NCBI GenBank assembly: GCA_964598225.1
Contig: CAZRBG010000010.1
Span: forward strand, 48,859-112,858
Length of the DNA: 64,000 nucleotides
Reading direction: 5' to 3'
Origin: SG8-4 sp964598225
Lineage (GTDB): Bacteria > Planctomycetota > Phycisphaerae > Sedimentisphaerales > Anaerobacaceae
Shown: in pieces, positions 16,799 through 25,478 of the stretch
How the letters are laid out: each line of letters opens with the position of its first letter
How positions within the stretch are numbered: position 1 is the stretch's first letter
Made by a program: the position numbers and the translations under genes
The notes under the pieces: generated by a model
The model's input: the letters and a program-made list of their open reading frames with translations, nothing else
Database searches by the model: none
What the model was told of the DNA's origin: nothing

Positions 16799-17866
16799 AT
16801 GAATCGTCGAGACTTGATTCGTTCAGTCGCCGGGGGATTGGCAATGGCGAAGTTCGGAGGAATTACGCGACTTTACAGCGACCAGCAAGACAACAAATCG
16901 CGGCTTGGTATAGCCCAGTTTTCTTACAGCGCCCGGCTCAGAGCGAACCGTGCCGCGAAATCCGAAAACCGTCTTTCCGAACCTCTGAACTTCATCGACC
17001 ATTGTCACAAAGTCGGCGCAGGCGGCGTCCAGATGAACCTGAAAATCCGGGACGAGGACTATAATTCTGAGGTCCGCAGAAAGGCGGACACTTACGGCAT
17101 GTTTGTCGAAGGCTCGGTCTCTTTACCCAAGAACCTACCCGACATCGAGAGATTCGAGGCGGCATTGCGGACGGCCGGACAGGCCGGAGCAAAGGTAACT
17201 CGCACCGCCATAGGCGGCAGGCGCTACGAGCAATTCAGCAGTCGCGAGCAATTCGAAGCAGTCGCGGCACGAACGTGGAAGTCGCTTGAGTCGGCCGCAC
17301 CGGTCGCGGCTCGTCAACGCATGAAGCTGGCGATAGAAAACCACAAGGACTGGCGTATCGACCAAATGCTCGGTATGCTCAATCGGCTCGGCAGCGAGTA
17401 CGTCGGTGTCTGCATCGACACCGGCAACAGCTTTGCATTGCTGGAAAACCCGATGGAGGTCGTAAAGGCGTACGCGCCCGTCGGCTTCGCGGCCCATCTC
17501 AAAGACATGGCCGTCGCGGAATACGAGGAGGGTTTCTTACTCGCCGATGTTCCCCTCGGCGCAGGTTTGCTCGATCTGCCGGAGATGGTCAGGATCATGC
17601 GGAAGGCAAATCCCGATATCAACTTCAGCCTTGAAATGGCGACGCGGGATGCGCTGAAAGTCCCCTGTCTGACCGACAAGTACTGGGCGACTTTCACCGA
17701 CGTGCCCGGATCGGACCTGGCTCGAACCCTGAGATACGTTCGAGAAAACGCAACGCCGCAAAGCCTGCCGAAAGTCAATCATCTGCCGACTGACGAGCTG
17801 ATCGAACTCGAAGAGGAAAATATCAAAAAGTGTCTCGCTTACGCCGATGAACACCTGAACCTGTGA
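16799..17866 (+). CDS. Tat-exported sugar-phosphate-isomerase/epimerase-like TIM barrel
   Basis: A 355-residue xylose-isomerase-like (AP endonuclease 2 fold) TIM barrel. The N-terminus MNRRDLIRSVAGGLAM is a Tat signal, so it should fold with its metal in the cytoplasm and then be exported. Likely metal and active-site acids are in LAIENHKDW, GVCIDTGNSF, AAHLKDMAV and FSLEMATRD. The ATG at 16799 follows AGGGA by eight bases. The substrate is unknown; members act on ketoses, inosose-type compounds and others. It lies between the secreted mutarotase and the GntP permease. Confidence 0.7.
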   Translation: MNRRDLIRSVAGGLAMAKFGGITRLYSDQQDNKSRLGIAQFSYSARLRANRAAKSENRLSEPLNFIDHCHKVGAGGVQMNLKIRDEDYNSEVRRKADTYGMFVEGSVSLPKNLPDIERFEAALRTAGQAGAKVTRTAIGGRRYEQFSSREQFEAVAARTWKSLESAAPVAARQRMKLAIENHKDWRIDQMLGMLNRLGSEYVGVCIDTGNSFALLENPMEVVKAYAPVGFAAHLKDMAVAEYEEGFLLADVPLGAGLLDLPEMVRIMRKANPDINFSLEMATRDALKVPCLTDKYWATFTDVPGSDLARTLRYVRENATPQSLPKVNHLPTDELIELEEENIKKCLAYADEHLNL

Positions 17867-17900
17867 ATAGAACGCAAGGAATGGAAACCGGAGACCCGCT

Positions 17901-19265
17901 ATGTTGAACCCTATTGTCATATTGATTATTGGCGTCGCCCTGCTGATCGCAATGATGCTCATACTGCGTCTGAACGCATTCGTGGCGCTTATCACCACTG
18001 CGATGATCGTCAGCCTGCTGTCGCCGGGGGATTTCGCCGATAAAATCTCTCGTGTGGGAAAGGCCTTCGGCGGCGTCGCCGGCGGCATAGGCATCGTGAT
18101 CGCCATGGCGGCCATAATCGGCAAGTGCATGATGGACAGCGGCGCCGCCGACCGGATCGTGCGCACTTTTCTCAAGGCGCTGGGGGAGAAGCGCGCGCCG
18201 ACGGCTCTGATGCTGAGCGGATTTGTGCTCTCGGTTCCTGTCTTTTTCGATACCGTTTTCTACCTGCTCGTGCCGCTGTCCCGCTCCCTGTGGTCTCGCA
18301 CTCGTAAGCACTATGTTCTATATCTCACGGCAATCGTAGCCGGCGCAGCTATCACTCATACGCTCGTCCCGCCAACGCCGGGACCATTGTTTGTGGCAAG
18401 CGAACTCAATGTCGACGTAGGTTTGATGATGCTGCTGGGCTTGCTGGTCGGCCTGCCGAGCGCGGCAATCGGCGTGCTCGTGTGCAAGATAATAGACAAA
18501 CGATTGGACATCCCCATGCGGCCTTATCCCGGGCAGGCCGAGCCGGAACCGCTGGAAGACGATCAGCTACCCGGATTCTGGCTTTCATTCAGCCCCATCG
18601 CCCTGCCGGTGATACTGATTTCTTTTAATACCATTACCGACACTCTTGGCACAGGCGGCATAATTGCTCAAGTTGCGGCCGTTTTGGGCCACCGGGACTC
18701 GGCGCTGCTGCTGGCGGCGGCGGTTGCCATGTACGTGCTGGTCCGCCAGCGAAAGCTGTCCTTCAAGGAATTGGCTTCCAGGAGCGAAACAGCCCTTATG
18801 AGCGGCGGGATGATTATCCTTATCACGGCCGCCGGCGGCGCATTCGGAGCGATGCTGCGGGAAGCCGGGATAAAGGGCTGGCTCAGCGAAATGCTCAGCG
18901 GCGAGGGTCAGACGGCGGGCTTCGCCATCCTGCTGGCCGCGTTCGGAGTTGCCATGGTGATGAAGTTCGCGCAGGGCTCCGGCACGGTCTCGATGATCAC
19001 GACCGTCTCAATATTCGCCGCTATGGGCATAAAGCCCGATGTGCTGGGCTGCAACCCGGTCTATCTCGCGATGGCAATCGGAAGTGGCTCGCTGGTCGGC
19101 GACTGGATGAACAACAGCGGATTCTGGATCTTCGCGCGAATGGGTGGCCTGACGGAAGTCGAAACGCTTAAATCCTGGACCATCCTCACCGCAGTCCTCG
19201 GAGTAATCGGCCTGGGATTCACGCTACTGCTGGCAAAACTGCTGCCAATGGTGCCGGCGGCGTAG
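17901..19265 (+). CDS. GntP-family gluconate/sugar-acid:H+ symporter
   Basis: A 454-residue inner-membrane permease with about 12 hydrophobic segments and the GntP-family blocks PVFFDTVFYLLVPL, HTLVPPTPGPLFVA and GSGSLVGDWMNNSGFW. GntP proteins take up gluconate, galactonate, glycerate and related acids with protons. It begins 34 bases after the exported TIM-barrel gene, so they are probably co-transcribed. With GarR encoded next (opposite strand), an aldonate, aldarate or glycerate substrate is the best inference. Confidence 0.85.
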   Translation: MLNPIVILIIGVALLIAMMLILRLNAFVALITTAMIVSLLSPGDFADKISRVGKAFGGVAGGIGIVIAMAAIIGKCMMDSGAADRIVRTFLKALGEKRAPTALMLSGFVLSVPVFFDTVFYLLVPLSRSLWSRTRKHYVLYLTAIVAGAAITHTLVPPTPGPLFVASELNVDVGLMMLLGLLVGLPSAAIGVLVCKIIDKRLDIPMRPYPGQAEPEPLEDDQLPGFWLSFSPIALPVILISFNTITDTLGTGGIIAQVAAVLGHRDSALLLAAAVAMYVLVRQRKLSFKELASRSETALMSGGMIILITAAGGAFGAMLREAGIKGWLSEMLSGEGQTAGFAILLAAFGVAMVMKFAQGSGTVSMITTVSIFAAMGIKPDVLGCNPVYLAMAIGSGSLVGDWMNNSGFWIFARMGGLTEVETLKSWTILTAVLGVIGLGFTLLLAKLLPMVPAA

Positions 19266-19318
19266 TAGCGAAACTGCAAAGAGCGATCGAAAGGACGGGA
19301 GTGAACGAGAGATAGGGG

Positions 19319-19388
19319 AAGATAAGAAGGTAAGAAGATAGGAAAAGAAGAACCATTACATCTACCAGCCTTCTGATCTTCTTATCTT
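19319..19388. terminator. AT-rich inverted repeat between convergent genes
   Basis: Arms AAGATAAGAAGGTAAGAAG (19319-19337) and CTTCTGATCTTCTTATCTT (19370-19388) pair over 17 of 19 positions. It lies between the converging gntP-type and garR genes, so it could end transcription from both sides. It is not GC-rich and may instead be repeat debris. Confidence 0.4.
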
Positions 19389-19451
19389 CCTATCTTCGTC
19401 GATGTATCTTTTGACTATAGTCCTTGTCATGTACCTGCTGTATTAAACCTT

Positions 19452-20342
19452 CTACCGGCGTCTCACCTCGACCTTTGCCAGTTTTTCGTAGAACTGGATG
19501 ATGCCGCCGTGGTCGTCGCCGCCCTTGCCGTCGACTCTCAGAGCCTGCATGGCCTCCATCACCACACCGGACAGCGGAACGGGAACGCCCACTTCATGGG
19601 CGGTGTCCAACGCGTTGGCCAGGTCCTTTATGTGCAGCTCGATTCGGAAACCGGGCTTGAAGTTACCCTCAAGAACCAGCGGCATCTTGGCGTCGAGAAC
19701 GGTGCTTCCCGCCAGGCCGCCGCGAATCGCCTGAAAGACCTTTTCCGGATCGACGCCGGATTTTGTCGCCAGAGTCATCGCCTCGGACATCGCGGCAATG
19801 TTCAGGGCAACGATGATCTGATTGGCGAGCTTGGTCATGTTTCCGCTGCCGATATCGCCGACCAGCGTCACAGAAGCGCCCATCAGACCCAGAATGTCTT
19901 TGACCTTGTCAAACGTCTCGGCCGGGCCGCCGACCATGATCGCAAGTGTACCCTCAACGGCCTTGGGCTCGCCGCCGCTTACCGGAGCATCGAGCATGAT
20001 CACACCCTTTTTCTCGGCCTCCGCCGATACCTCTTTGCTCGCAAGTGGAGCAATTGAACTCATATCGACGAGAATCATCCCCGGTTTCACTCCGTCGAGA
20101 ATGCCGTCGTCGCCCAGCACCGCCTCTTTGACCTCGGGTGAATTAGGCAGCATGGTTATCACAATCTCGCTCTTTTCAGCGACGTCTTTGCTCGATGAGC
20201 CGGCCTGGGCTCCGGCCTTAACCAGGTCATCGATTTTTTCCTGCACAATGTCGTAAACCGTCAGCGAATAGCCCGCCTTTAGCAGGTTCTTCGCCATAGG
20301 GTTGCCCATAATTCCAAGTCCGATGAATCCAATCTTTTCCAT
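19452..20342 (-). CDS. garR: tartronate semialdehyde reductase (2-hydroxy-3-oxopropionate reductase)
   Basis: This 296-residue beta-hydroxyacid dehydrogenase looks very close to E. coli GarR along its whole length. It has the cofactor motif GFIGLGIMGNPMAKNLLKAG, the substrate motif DAPVSGGEPKAVEGTL, the catalytic lysine in GNMTKLANQ (K171, the same number as in GarR) and FRIELHIKDLANALD. It should reduce tartronate semialdehyde to D-glycerate, the last step of galactarate/glucarate or glyoxylate breakdown. Start 20342 has GAAAGG upstream; the open frame before it is not family sequence. It is the last gene of the ten-gene minus-strand block. The partner aldolase type (GarL) survives only as a fragment at 7804. 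Confidence 0.9.
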   Translation of the reverse strand: MEKIGFIGLGIMGNPMAKNLLKAGYSLTVYDIVQEKIDDLVKAGAQAGSSSKDVAEKSEIVITMLPNSPEVKEAVLGDDGILDGVKPGMILVDMSSIAPLASKEVSAEAEKKGVIMLDAPVSGGEPKAVEGTLAIMVGGPAETFDKVKDILGLMGASVTLVGDIGSGNMTKLANQIIVALNIAAMSEAMTLATKSGVDPEKVFQAIRGGLAGSTVLDAKMPLVLEGNFKPGFRIELHIKDLANALDTAHEVGVPVPLSGVVMEAMQALRVDGKGGDDHGGIIQFYEKLAKVEVRRR

Positions 20343-20408
20343 TGTAAAGCCTTTCTTAAATCTCGTATTGCATGTCTCAAGTTTGTAGTGACGCCGTAAG
20401 GCGTTCGT

Positions 20409-20482
20409 GTCGAGGGCGTCTCGCCCTCGCAAGAACTTATGCCCCTTCGGCAAGCTCAGGGCAGGCTCTTACGGGCAGACTA
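20409..20482. repeat. composite repeat at the 3' end of the transaldolase gene
   Basis: Two dispersed units lie side by side. GTGTCGAGGGCGTCTCGCCC (20408-20427) is a hairpin like the one at 3334. CGGCAAGCTCAGGGCAGGCT followed by CTTACGGGCA (about 20448-20477) recurs at 22927-22957. The second unit touches the transaldolase stop codon (20480-20482). Confidence 0.65.
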
Positions 20483-21517
20483 CAAACGGAAATTCTCCAA
20501 CAATTTCCAGCCGCCTTCGTAGAACTGCGCGAGCGTCTTTTGCGTGACGCCATAAGTGATGAAATCTTCCGGCTTCATTCCATCCGGCTCGTAAGCCTTG
20601 ACAAATTCCGGCATCACGGAAAGTCTTTCAATTACATCAGCCGGTATCTGCCGGTCGATGCGCTGCTCGCAGGGCAACTCATCGGAGATCAGCATCTCCT
20701 GATACGGCGGGGCAATTGACATAATGATTTCGGCGCCGGTCAGTTCCGTCATGTGGTACGTTCCCCTCAATGCAGCGACCAACAACACGGCTTCGTAACC
20801 ACACTCCTGATAAATCGAATAGGCCCGTTTCGATACAGCCAGGCCGGCCTGCCGAATGTCGGATTCGCTTACGTCCGCTCCGGAGTCGTGAGCTACATCC
20901 CTGAGATAGTCGTCGAGGCGTCCGATCATAATGACGGCGAAACATTTGCCCGGTTCTATGCCGTTTCGTTTGGCTCGCTGCAATCCCCGCCGGTGTCTCT
21001 CGGCGATGGCGATCACCTGCGGCACCGTATAGCTTATGGTCAGCGTCGCGGTGATTCCTTCTGCGGTACAGTCCTCGAGCACGTCCAGCCCCGCCGCGGT
21101 GGCGGGCAGCTTGACAGCTATGTTCGGCGCCCATGAGTGAAAACGCCTCGCCATCGGGAGCATAACCTCTCTATCACCAGCACGGGCAGGGTTGACTTGA
21201 GCACACACATACCCCATTCGCCCGGCACTCTCTTGATATTTTGACTCCAGACGTCCGGCGGCGTGCGTAAGTGCTATTTGCATAAGCGATTCAGCCTTTT
21301 CCTCAGGCTCGGCATTCTGCGACAGAACTTGCTCGATCTGGTCCGCCCACTCGTCTTTGTGCTGAGACAATGCCAGATTCGACAGGAAAGGATTGGTCGT
21401 AGCCCCCACGGCACCTCTATCGAGGCCGCGATCCAGCTCGGCAAGCTCCGCCGAGTCATGCCACCACGCTGTCTTAGTATTCTCAACAGCCCACTGCAAA
21501 TAGCCCGTCTGTGTCAT
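20480..21517 (-). CDS. transaldolase-family protein
   Basis: A 345-residue class I (Schiff-base) aldolase-fold protein of the transaldolase family. The family's TTNP motif is in GAVGATTNPF (residues 36-44), the Schiff-base lysine in NIAVKLPATAAG (K136), and the strand ATLTISY matches the usual beta 5 region. Transaldolases move a dihydroxyacetone unit between sugar phosphates. It is longer than FSA-type enzymes and differs from the second family member encoded at 24043. The ATG at 21517 is set by GGAG seven bases upstream. The last codons and stop fall at the edge of a repeat shared with the gene ending at 22960. Substrate unknown. Confidence 0.75.
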   Translation of the reverse strand: MTQTGYLQWAVENTKTAWWHDSAELAELDRGLDRGAVGATTNPFLSNLALSQHKDEWADQIEQVLSQNAEPEEKAESLMQIALTHAAGRLESKYQESAGRMGYVCAQVNPARAGDREVMLPMARRFHSWAPNIAVKLPATAAGLDVLEDCTAEGITATLTISYTVPQVIAIAERHRRGLQRAKRNGIEPGKCFAVIMIGRLDDYLRDVAHDSGADVSESDIRQAGLAVSKRAYSIYQECGYEAVLLVAALRGTYHMTELTGAEIIMSIAPPYQEMLISDELPCEQRIDRQIPADVIERLSVMPEFVKAYEPDGMKPEDFITYGVTQKTLAQFYEGGWKLLENFRL

Positions 21518-21643
21518 TATCGACTCCATCAAGAAGATTCAAAACCAAGGTATTATCACAGCATAAGCCCTTAATGGTCAGCGGACAAGAAAATTCATGT
21601 GCGTATTGCATCGACACTTGTAATATTCTCCCCCGATCTAATC

Positions 21644-22882
21644 CTATTTCAGGAGGTTCTCGAAGACCCAGACTTTGGGGTTGTACCAGCCTATTGATAT
21701 GATGTCGAGGTCGCCGTCGTTGTCGAGGTCGACTGCCTGTGTGCCGTCGTGGTGGTCGATTTCGTTCCTAGGGCCTTTGTCGATTACGTGCGGGCACCAG
21801 TTTGTTCCGTGGTCCCTGTTTTCAAAGATGACCACGCGGTTCTCGGTTTTGCCGCGATGCTCGCCGATGACCACGTCGGGGTCGCCGTCACGGTCGAAAT
21901 CCGCCGTGTCCATGCTGAAACCCTGACCGGCTATTACGCCGAGCTTGTGCTGTTTCCAGGTTTTCGTCGGATCGGCGGGAGCCTCGAACCACCAAACGTC
22001 GGTGCCCTTTTCCAGAGAAACGATCGCATCCAGTCGGCCGTTGCCGTTGACGTCGGCCAGGTCCACTCGGTCCGGCTCGCCCTTAGTGATCCTGCCCATG
22101 CGGAACGTGGGCCAGGAATCGCCGTCGTTACGCAACCAAAGGTCGCCCAGCAGCAGATCGAGATCGCCGTCGCGGTCGATATCGCCGAAGTCGAGGTCCT
22201 CGCCCTGCGGGGGGCTGCTGACCGTCTTGCTTATCAGCGTACTCGTCCATGTTGCCGCTACGGGTTTGGCCGGGACGTTCAGAGTGTGAATGCCGCCGCC
22301 GTCACGGTGCCAGGAAAGCGCTACGCGGATGGTGCTTCCCAGACGGGCAACTGCACAGCCCTGGAGAAAATCGCCGCCGCCGGTGTAGTTTATGTTCTTA
22401 TGAATTTTGAACCGGCCTTTGCCGTCGTTCTCAGCCCATACGAAATCGGTGTTCTTGGCCGCTCCAACTCCCTGAGTGCCGAGGACGTCCGGATCACCGT
22501 CTGAGTCGAAATCAAATACGGTTGCCATGTTGCGAAGCGGCTCTCCGATGGTGGACTGCTCCCACGATCCCCCAAGATCGCCGGGGTTCTTCCACCACCA
22601 GCCGCCGGCTATCAGATCACGCTGGTCGTCGCCGTCCACGTCGGCTGCCAGGATGAACATAGCGCGGTCCGGCAAATCGGCAACCGCGTGGCGTTTCCAA
22701 CTATCTATCATGGACGGTTGTTTCGTACCGGCGCCGGCTCCTGCGATCAAACAGCAGCCTATGAAAAAGCATAGATAAGTAGGGTGGGGCTTGCCCCACC
22801 ATGATTGTAGCGCCGAATCAAAGCGGTGGGGCAAGCCCCACCCTACTGATTGCGATGCCCGTTTCTGCTTATGAAAACTCAT
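21644..22882 (-). CDS. secreted FG-GAP/VCBS beta-propeller protein with repeat-split signal peptide
   Basis: A 412-residue exported protein with at least six Asp-rich calcium-binding FG-GAP blades (DVDGDDQRDL, DFDSDGDPDV, DIDRDGDLDL, DVNGNGRLDA, DFDRDGDPDV, DLDNDGDLDI), predicting a beta-propeller outside the cell. No catalytic motif is seen. The start at 22882 has a strong GGAGGTAA site. The n-region (MSFHKQKRASQ) is separated from the hydrophobic core (LCFFIGCCLIAGAGAG) by 25 residues encoded by a complete palindromic repeat (22779-22846), kept in frame. Its place inside a block of cytoplasmic sugar enzymes is unusual. Role may be carbohydrate or surface binding, by analogy only. Confidence 0.75.
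   Translation of the reverse strand: MSFHKQKRASQSVGWGLPHRFDSALQSWWGKPHPTYLCFFIGCCLIAGAGAGTKQPSMIDSWKRHAVADLPDRAMFILAADVDGDDQRDLIAGGWWWKNPGDLGGSWEQSTIGEPLRNMATVFDFDSDGDPDVLGTQGVGAAKNTDFVWAENDGKGRFKIHKNINYTGGGDFLQGCAVARLGSTIRVALSWHRDGGGIHTLNVPAKPVAATWTSTLISKTVSSPPQGEDLDFGDIDRDGDLDLLLGDLWLRNDGDSWPTFRMGRITKGEPDRVDLADVNGNGRLDAIVSLEKGTDVWWFEAPADPTKTWKQHKLGVIAGQGFSMDTADFDRDGDPDVVIGEHRGKTENRVVIFENRDHGTNWCPHVIDKGPRNEIDHHDGTQAVDLDNDGDLDIISIGWYNPKVWVFENLLK
22779..22846. repeat. complete palindromic repeat inside a signal-peptide coding region
   Basis: Arms GTAGGGTGGGGCTTGCCCCA (from 22779) and TGGGGCAAGCCCCACCCTAC (to 22846) are exact complements around a 24-base loop. The whole element is translated as part of the FG-GAP protein's N-terminus. 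Confidence 0.85.
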
Positions 22883-22924
22883 TTCTTTACCTCCGGAAAA
22901 TATAGATGTTCGAATCAAAGATCA

Positions 22925-22962
22925 GCTCGGCAAGCTCAGGGCAGGCTCTTACGGGCACACTA
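22925..22962. repeat. GGCAAGCTCAGGGCAGGCT repeat touching a stop codon
   Basis: The unit CGGCAAGCTCAGGGCAGGCT plus CTTACGGGCA matches 20448-20477. It lies directly at the stop codon of the TIM-barrel gene ending at 22960, in the same relation as at the transaldolase gene. Confidence 0.7.
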
Positions 22963-24006
22963 CAAACCGAGAATCTTTTTGTTCAGTTCGTCGTCGCTTT
23001 TGCCTCCGGCGAAATCGTCGAACGCTACGTCGGTGGCCTGAATAATATGATTTTCGATAAACGGCGCGCCCTCGGCCGCACCCTGTTCGGGGCTCTTGAT
23101 GCAGCATTCCCATTCCAGCACCGCCCAATCGTCGTATCCTGCTTCGGTCAGCAGGGTAAAAACGCGCGTGAAATCGACCTGGCCGTCACCTAACGAACGA
23201 AACCGGCCCGCGCGATGGGCCCAGCTCTGGTAGCCGCCGTATACACCGACTCTGCCGCTTGGGTTGAACTCAGCATCCTTGACATGAAACGCCGTGATTC
23301 GCTCGCCGTACAATTGAATGAACTCGCAGTAGTCGAGCTGCTGGAGCAGAAAGTGGCTCGGATCGTAATTTATACAAGCGGCCGGATGATTCTCGGCAAC
23401 GTCGAGAAACATCTCGAAAGTCGCACCGTCGTAGATGTCCGAGCCTGGATGAAGCTCGTAAGCAATCGTTATCCCCTCATTTTTAGCCGCATCGAGCGCC
23501 GGCTTCCAGCGTCGATAGAGTTCCTTGATCGCCGTATCTATCAGTCCGGCCGGGCGTTGCGGCCATGGATACATCGTATGCCATGCCAAACCACCCGATA
23601 AGACCGGCACGGCTTTGAGTCCCAGGTTTGCAGAGGCCTTGACGGATTTGACCAACTGGTCTGTAGCCCATTCAACGCGAGCGGCGGCGTCCAGACCGTC
23701 GGGATAGAATGCGGCGAAGGCCGTCGCATAGGCCGGATGAATCGCCATCACCTGGCCCTGAATATGGGAAGCAAGTTCGGATATCTCCAGGCCGATATCG
23801 GCGAGAGACGCCTTGAGATCATCGCAGTAAGCCTTTGATTGGACAGCACGGTCCAAGTCGATAACACGGCTGTCCCACGTTGGAATCTGCACCGCCCGGT
23901 AGCCGAGACCCGCCACCCATTTGCCGATATTCTCCAGGTTGTTGTATGGTTCAGTATCCCGCAAGAACTGAGCGAGAAAAATTCCCGGACCTTTTATCGA
24001 TCCCAT
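22960..24006 (-). CDS. sugar phosphate isomerase/epimerase-like TIM barrel
   Basis: A 348-residue cytoplasmic xylose-isomerase-like TIM barrel without a signal peptide. Likely metal-site residues are in IAYELHPGSD (Glu), INYDPSHFLL (Asp, His), AFHVKDAEF (His, Asp) and VLEWECC (Glu), matching the usual Glu-Asp-His-Glu set, so it should be active. It is 36 bases from the FSA-type aldolase gene upstream, in the ten-gene block. Members isomerise or epimerise ketoses and their derivatives; the exact reaction cannot be assigned. Confidence 0.75.
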   Translation of the reverse strand: MGSIKGPGIFLAQFLRDTEPYNNLENIGKWVAGLGYRAVQIPTWDSRVIDLDRAVQSKAYCDDLKASLADIGLEISELASHIQGQVMAIHPAYATAFAAFYPDGLDAAARVEWATDQLVKSVKASANLGLKAVPVLSGGLAWHTMYPWPQRPAGLIDTAIKELYRRWKPALDAAKNEGITIAYELHPGSDIYDGATFEMFLDVAENHPAACINYDPSHFLLQQLDYCEFIQLYGERITAFHVKDAEFNPSGRVGVYGGYQSWAHRAGRFRSLGDGQVDFTRVFTLLTEAGYDDWAVLEWECCIKSPEQGAAEGAPFIENHIIQATDVAFDDFAGGKSDDELNKKILGL

Positions 24007-24042
24007 GTTGAGCCTCCTTATTTCCGGTATTGTATCAACGAA

Positions 24043-24687
24043 TCACCTGGGCACGCTCTCCCAGTCTTTGGCAAACTGCGACAATCCGATATCCGTCAAC
24101 GGGTGCTTGTACATCTGGAAGAACAGCGACTCCGGTATTGTCACGATATCAACGCCGGCGCGAAGACAGCTCAACACGTGGTTCTGTGTCTTCAGGCTAC
24201 CGGCCAGAACCTCTGAGTCGAATCCGAAATTCTGCTTTATCGTGACCGCATCGGAAATCAGAATGTCGCCCTCGTTGCACACCGCGTCCAGGCGGCTGAT
24301 CACGATGCTCACGAAAGTAGCGCCGGCTTTCATCGCCAGATATGACTGCGTGGATGAGAAGATCATCGTGATGTTACATTTGATGCCCTTGCCCTCCAGA
24401 ATCGGCACGGCTTTCAGACCATCGACCGTCATCGGTATTTTTATGGCGACGTTCGGAGCAATCCGCGCTACTTTCTCGGCCTCACTGACGAGATCTTCGC
24501 AGTTATCTGCAATCGCCTCTACACTGACCGGGCCGGACACAATCCCGCATATCTCTTTAACAACGTCCTGAAACCTGCGGCCGGTCTTTGCGATGTGCGT
24601 GGGATTGGTAGTGACTCCGTCCAGCAGGCCGGTGTCGTTGGCGCGTTTGATGCCTTCGATATCCCCAGTATCCAGAAATATTTTCAT
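24043..24687 (-). CDS. fructose-6-phosphate aldolase/transaldolase-like (FSA/TalC family)
   Basis: A 214-residue short transaldolase-family enzyme, the normal length for FSA/TalC. It opens MKIFLDTGDIEGIKRANDTG, and has TTNPT (residues 26-30) and the Schiff-base lysine in VAIKIPMTVDG (K83, near K85 of E. coli FsaA). Such enzymes cleave or make ketose phosphates, or act as small transaldolases. The gene begins three bases after the HAD stop, so they are tightly coupled. Two transaldolase-family members and a class II aldolase in one operon point to an unusual carbon-shuffling route. Confidence 0.85.
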   Translation of the reverse strand: MKIFLDTGDIEGIKRANDTGLLDGVTTNPTHIAKTGRRFQDVVKEICGIVSGPVSVEAIADNCEDLVSEAEKVARIAPNVAIKIPMTVDGLKAVPILEGKGIKCNITMIFSSTQSYLAMKAGATFVSIVISRLDAVCNEGDILISDAVTIKQNFGFDSEVLAGSLKTQNHVLSCLRAGVDIVTIPESLFFQMYKHPLTDIGLSQFAKDWESVPR

Positions 24688-24690
24688 TCG

Positions 24691-25440
24691 TTATGCTCCT
24701 TTGACCGGGTACGGATCAGTGGCAACAATACTTTTTACGGTCTCCAGCGTTACCAGAACGTTCGGGGGCTCGCCCAACTCGCTGACCACAAGATCGGCCT
24801 GGGAGAAATCCTCATGCTCGGTATATTCATTGGTGGTGACGAGACAATGCATGCCCGCGGCCTGGGCGGCGAGAAAGCCGTTTCGACTGTCCTCTATTAC
24901 AACGCATCGAGCCGGATCGACATTCAACCGTTGTGCGGCTAAATTGTATATCTCCGGATCAGGCTTCTTCTTCGAGACCACGTCGCCGGCAAGAATAGCA
25001 GCGAAATGAGACCTTCGCTGCGGCCCCAGCAATCGCTCCACGACATTGCTTACCGCCCGCTCGTTAGAGGTCGAGCAAACTGCCAGCGTGACGTTATCTT
25101 CTATGGCCTCGTCCACCAGGCGGGACACCCCCGGACGAAGGGGCAGTTGGCCGGATTCGATGATACGCATGAAACATTCGGTCTTGAGCTTGTGCATCTC
25201 CTTGATGAACTCATCGCGGTCGTCAACGCTATCGGGCCAACCGTGCGTGTTGAAGTAATGCCGCATGCGCTCCTTGCCGCCGGCGACCTCCAAAAGCTCT
25301 CCGTAGAGAGTTACGTCCCATTCGGCGTCCAGACCGATTTCCGCAAATGCCTGGTTGAAGGCAACGCGGTGGCCGTCGCGTTCGGTATCCACCAGAACAC
25401 CGTCACAGTCGAAAATCAAGGCTTGTAATTGCTTATCCAT
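24691..25440 (-). CDS. HAD-superfamily sugar-phosphate phosphatase, CbbY-like
   Basis: A 249-residue HAD hydrolase with a helical cap. The nucleophile motif FDCDGVLVDTE (D11, D13), motif II in CSTSN, the motif III lysine in KKKPDPEIY and motif IV VIEDSRNG are all present. The cap and surrounding sequence (AFNQAFAEIGL) resemble CbbY, which removes xylulose-1,5-bisphosphate, and related beta-phosphoglucomutase-like enzymes. A sugar-phosphate phosphatase would fit the aldolase-rich operon. It follows the lipoyl-protein gene after 38 bases. Confidence 0.75.
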   Translation of the reverse strand: MDKQLQALIFDCDGVLVDTERDGHRVAFNQAFAEIGLDAEWDVTLYGELLEVAGGKERMRHYFNTHGWPDSVDDRDEFIKEMHKLKTECFMRIIESGQLPLRPGVSRLVDEAIEDNVTLAVCSTSNERAVSNVVERLLGPQRRSHFAAILAGDVVSKKKPDPEIYNLAAQRLNVDPARCVVIEDSRNGFLAAQAAGMHCLVTTNEYTEHEDFSQADLVVSELGEPPNVLVTLETVKSIVATDPYPVKGA

Positions 25441-25478
25441 AATTACTCCCTGAATGAATATCTCAAATCCTCCATGTA

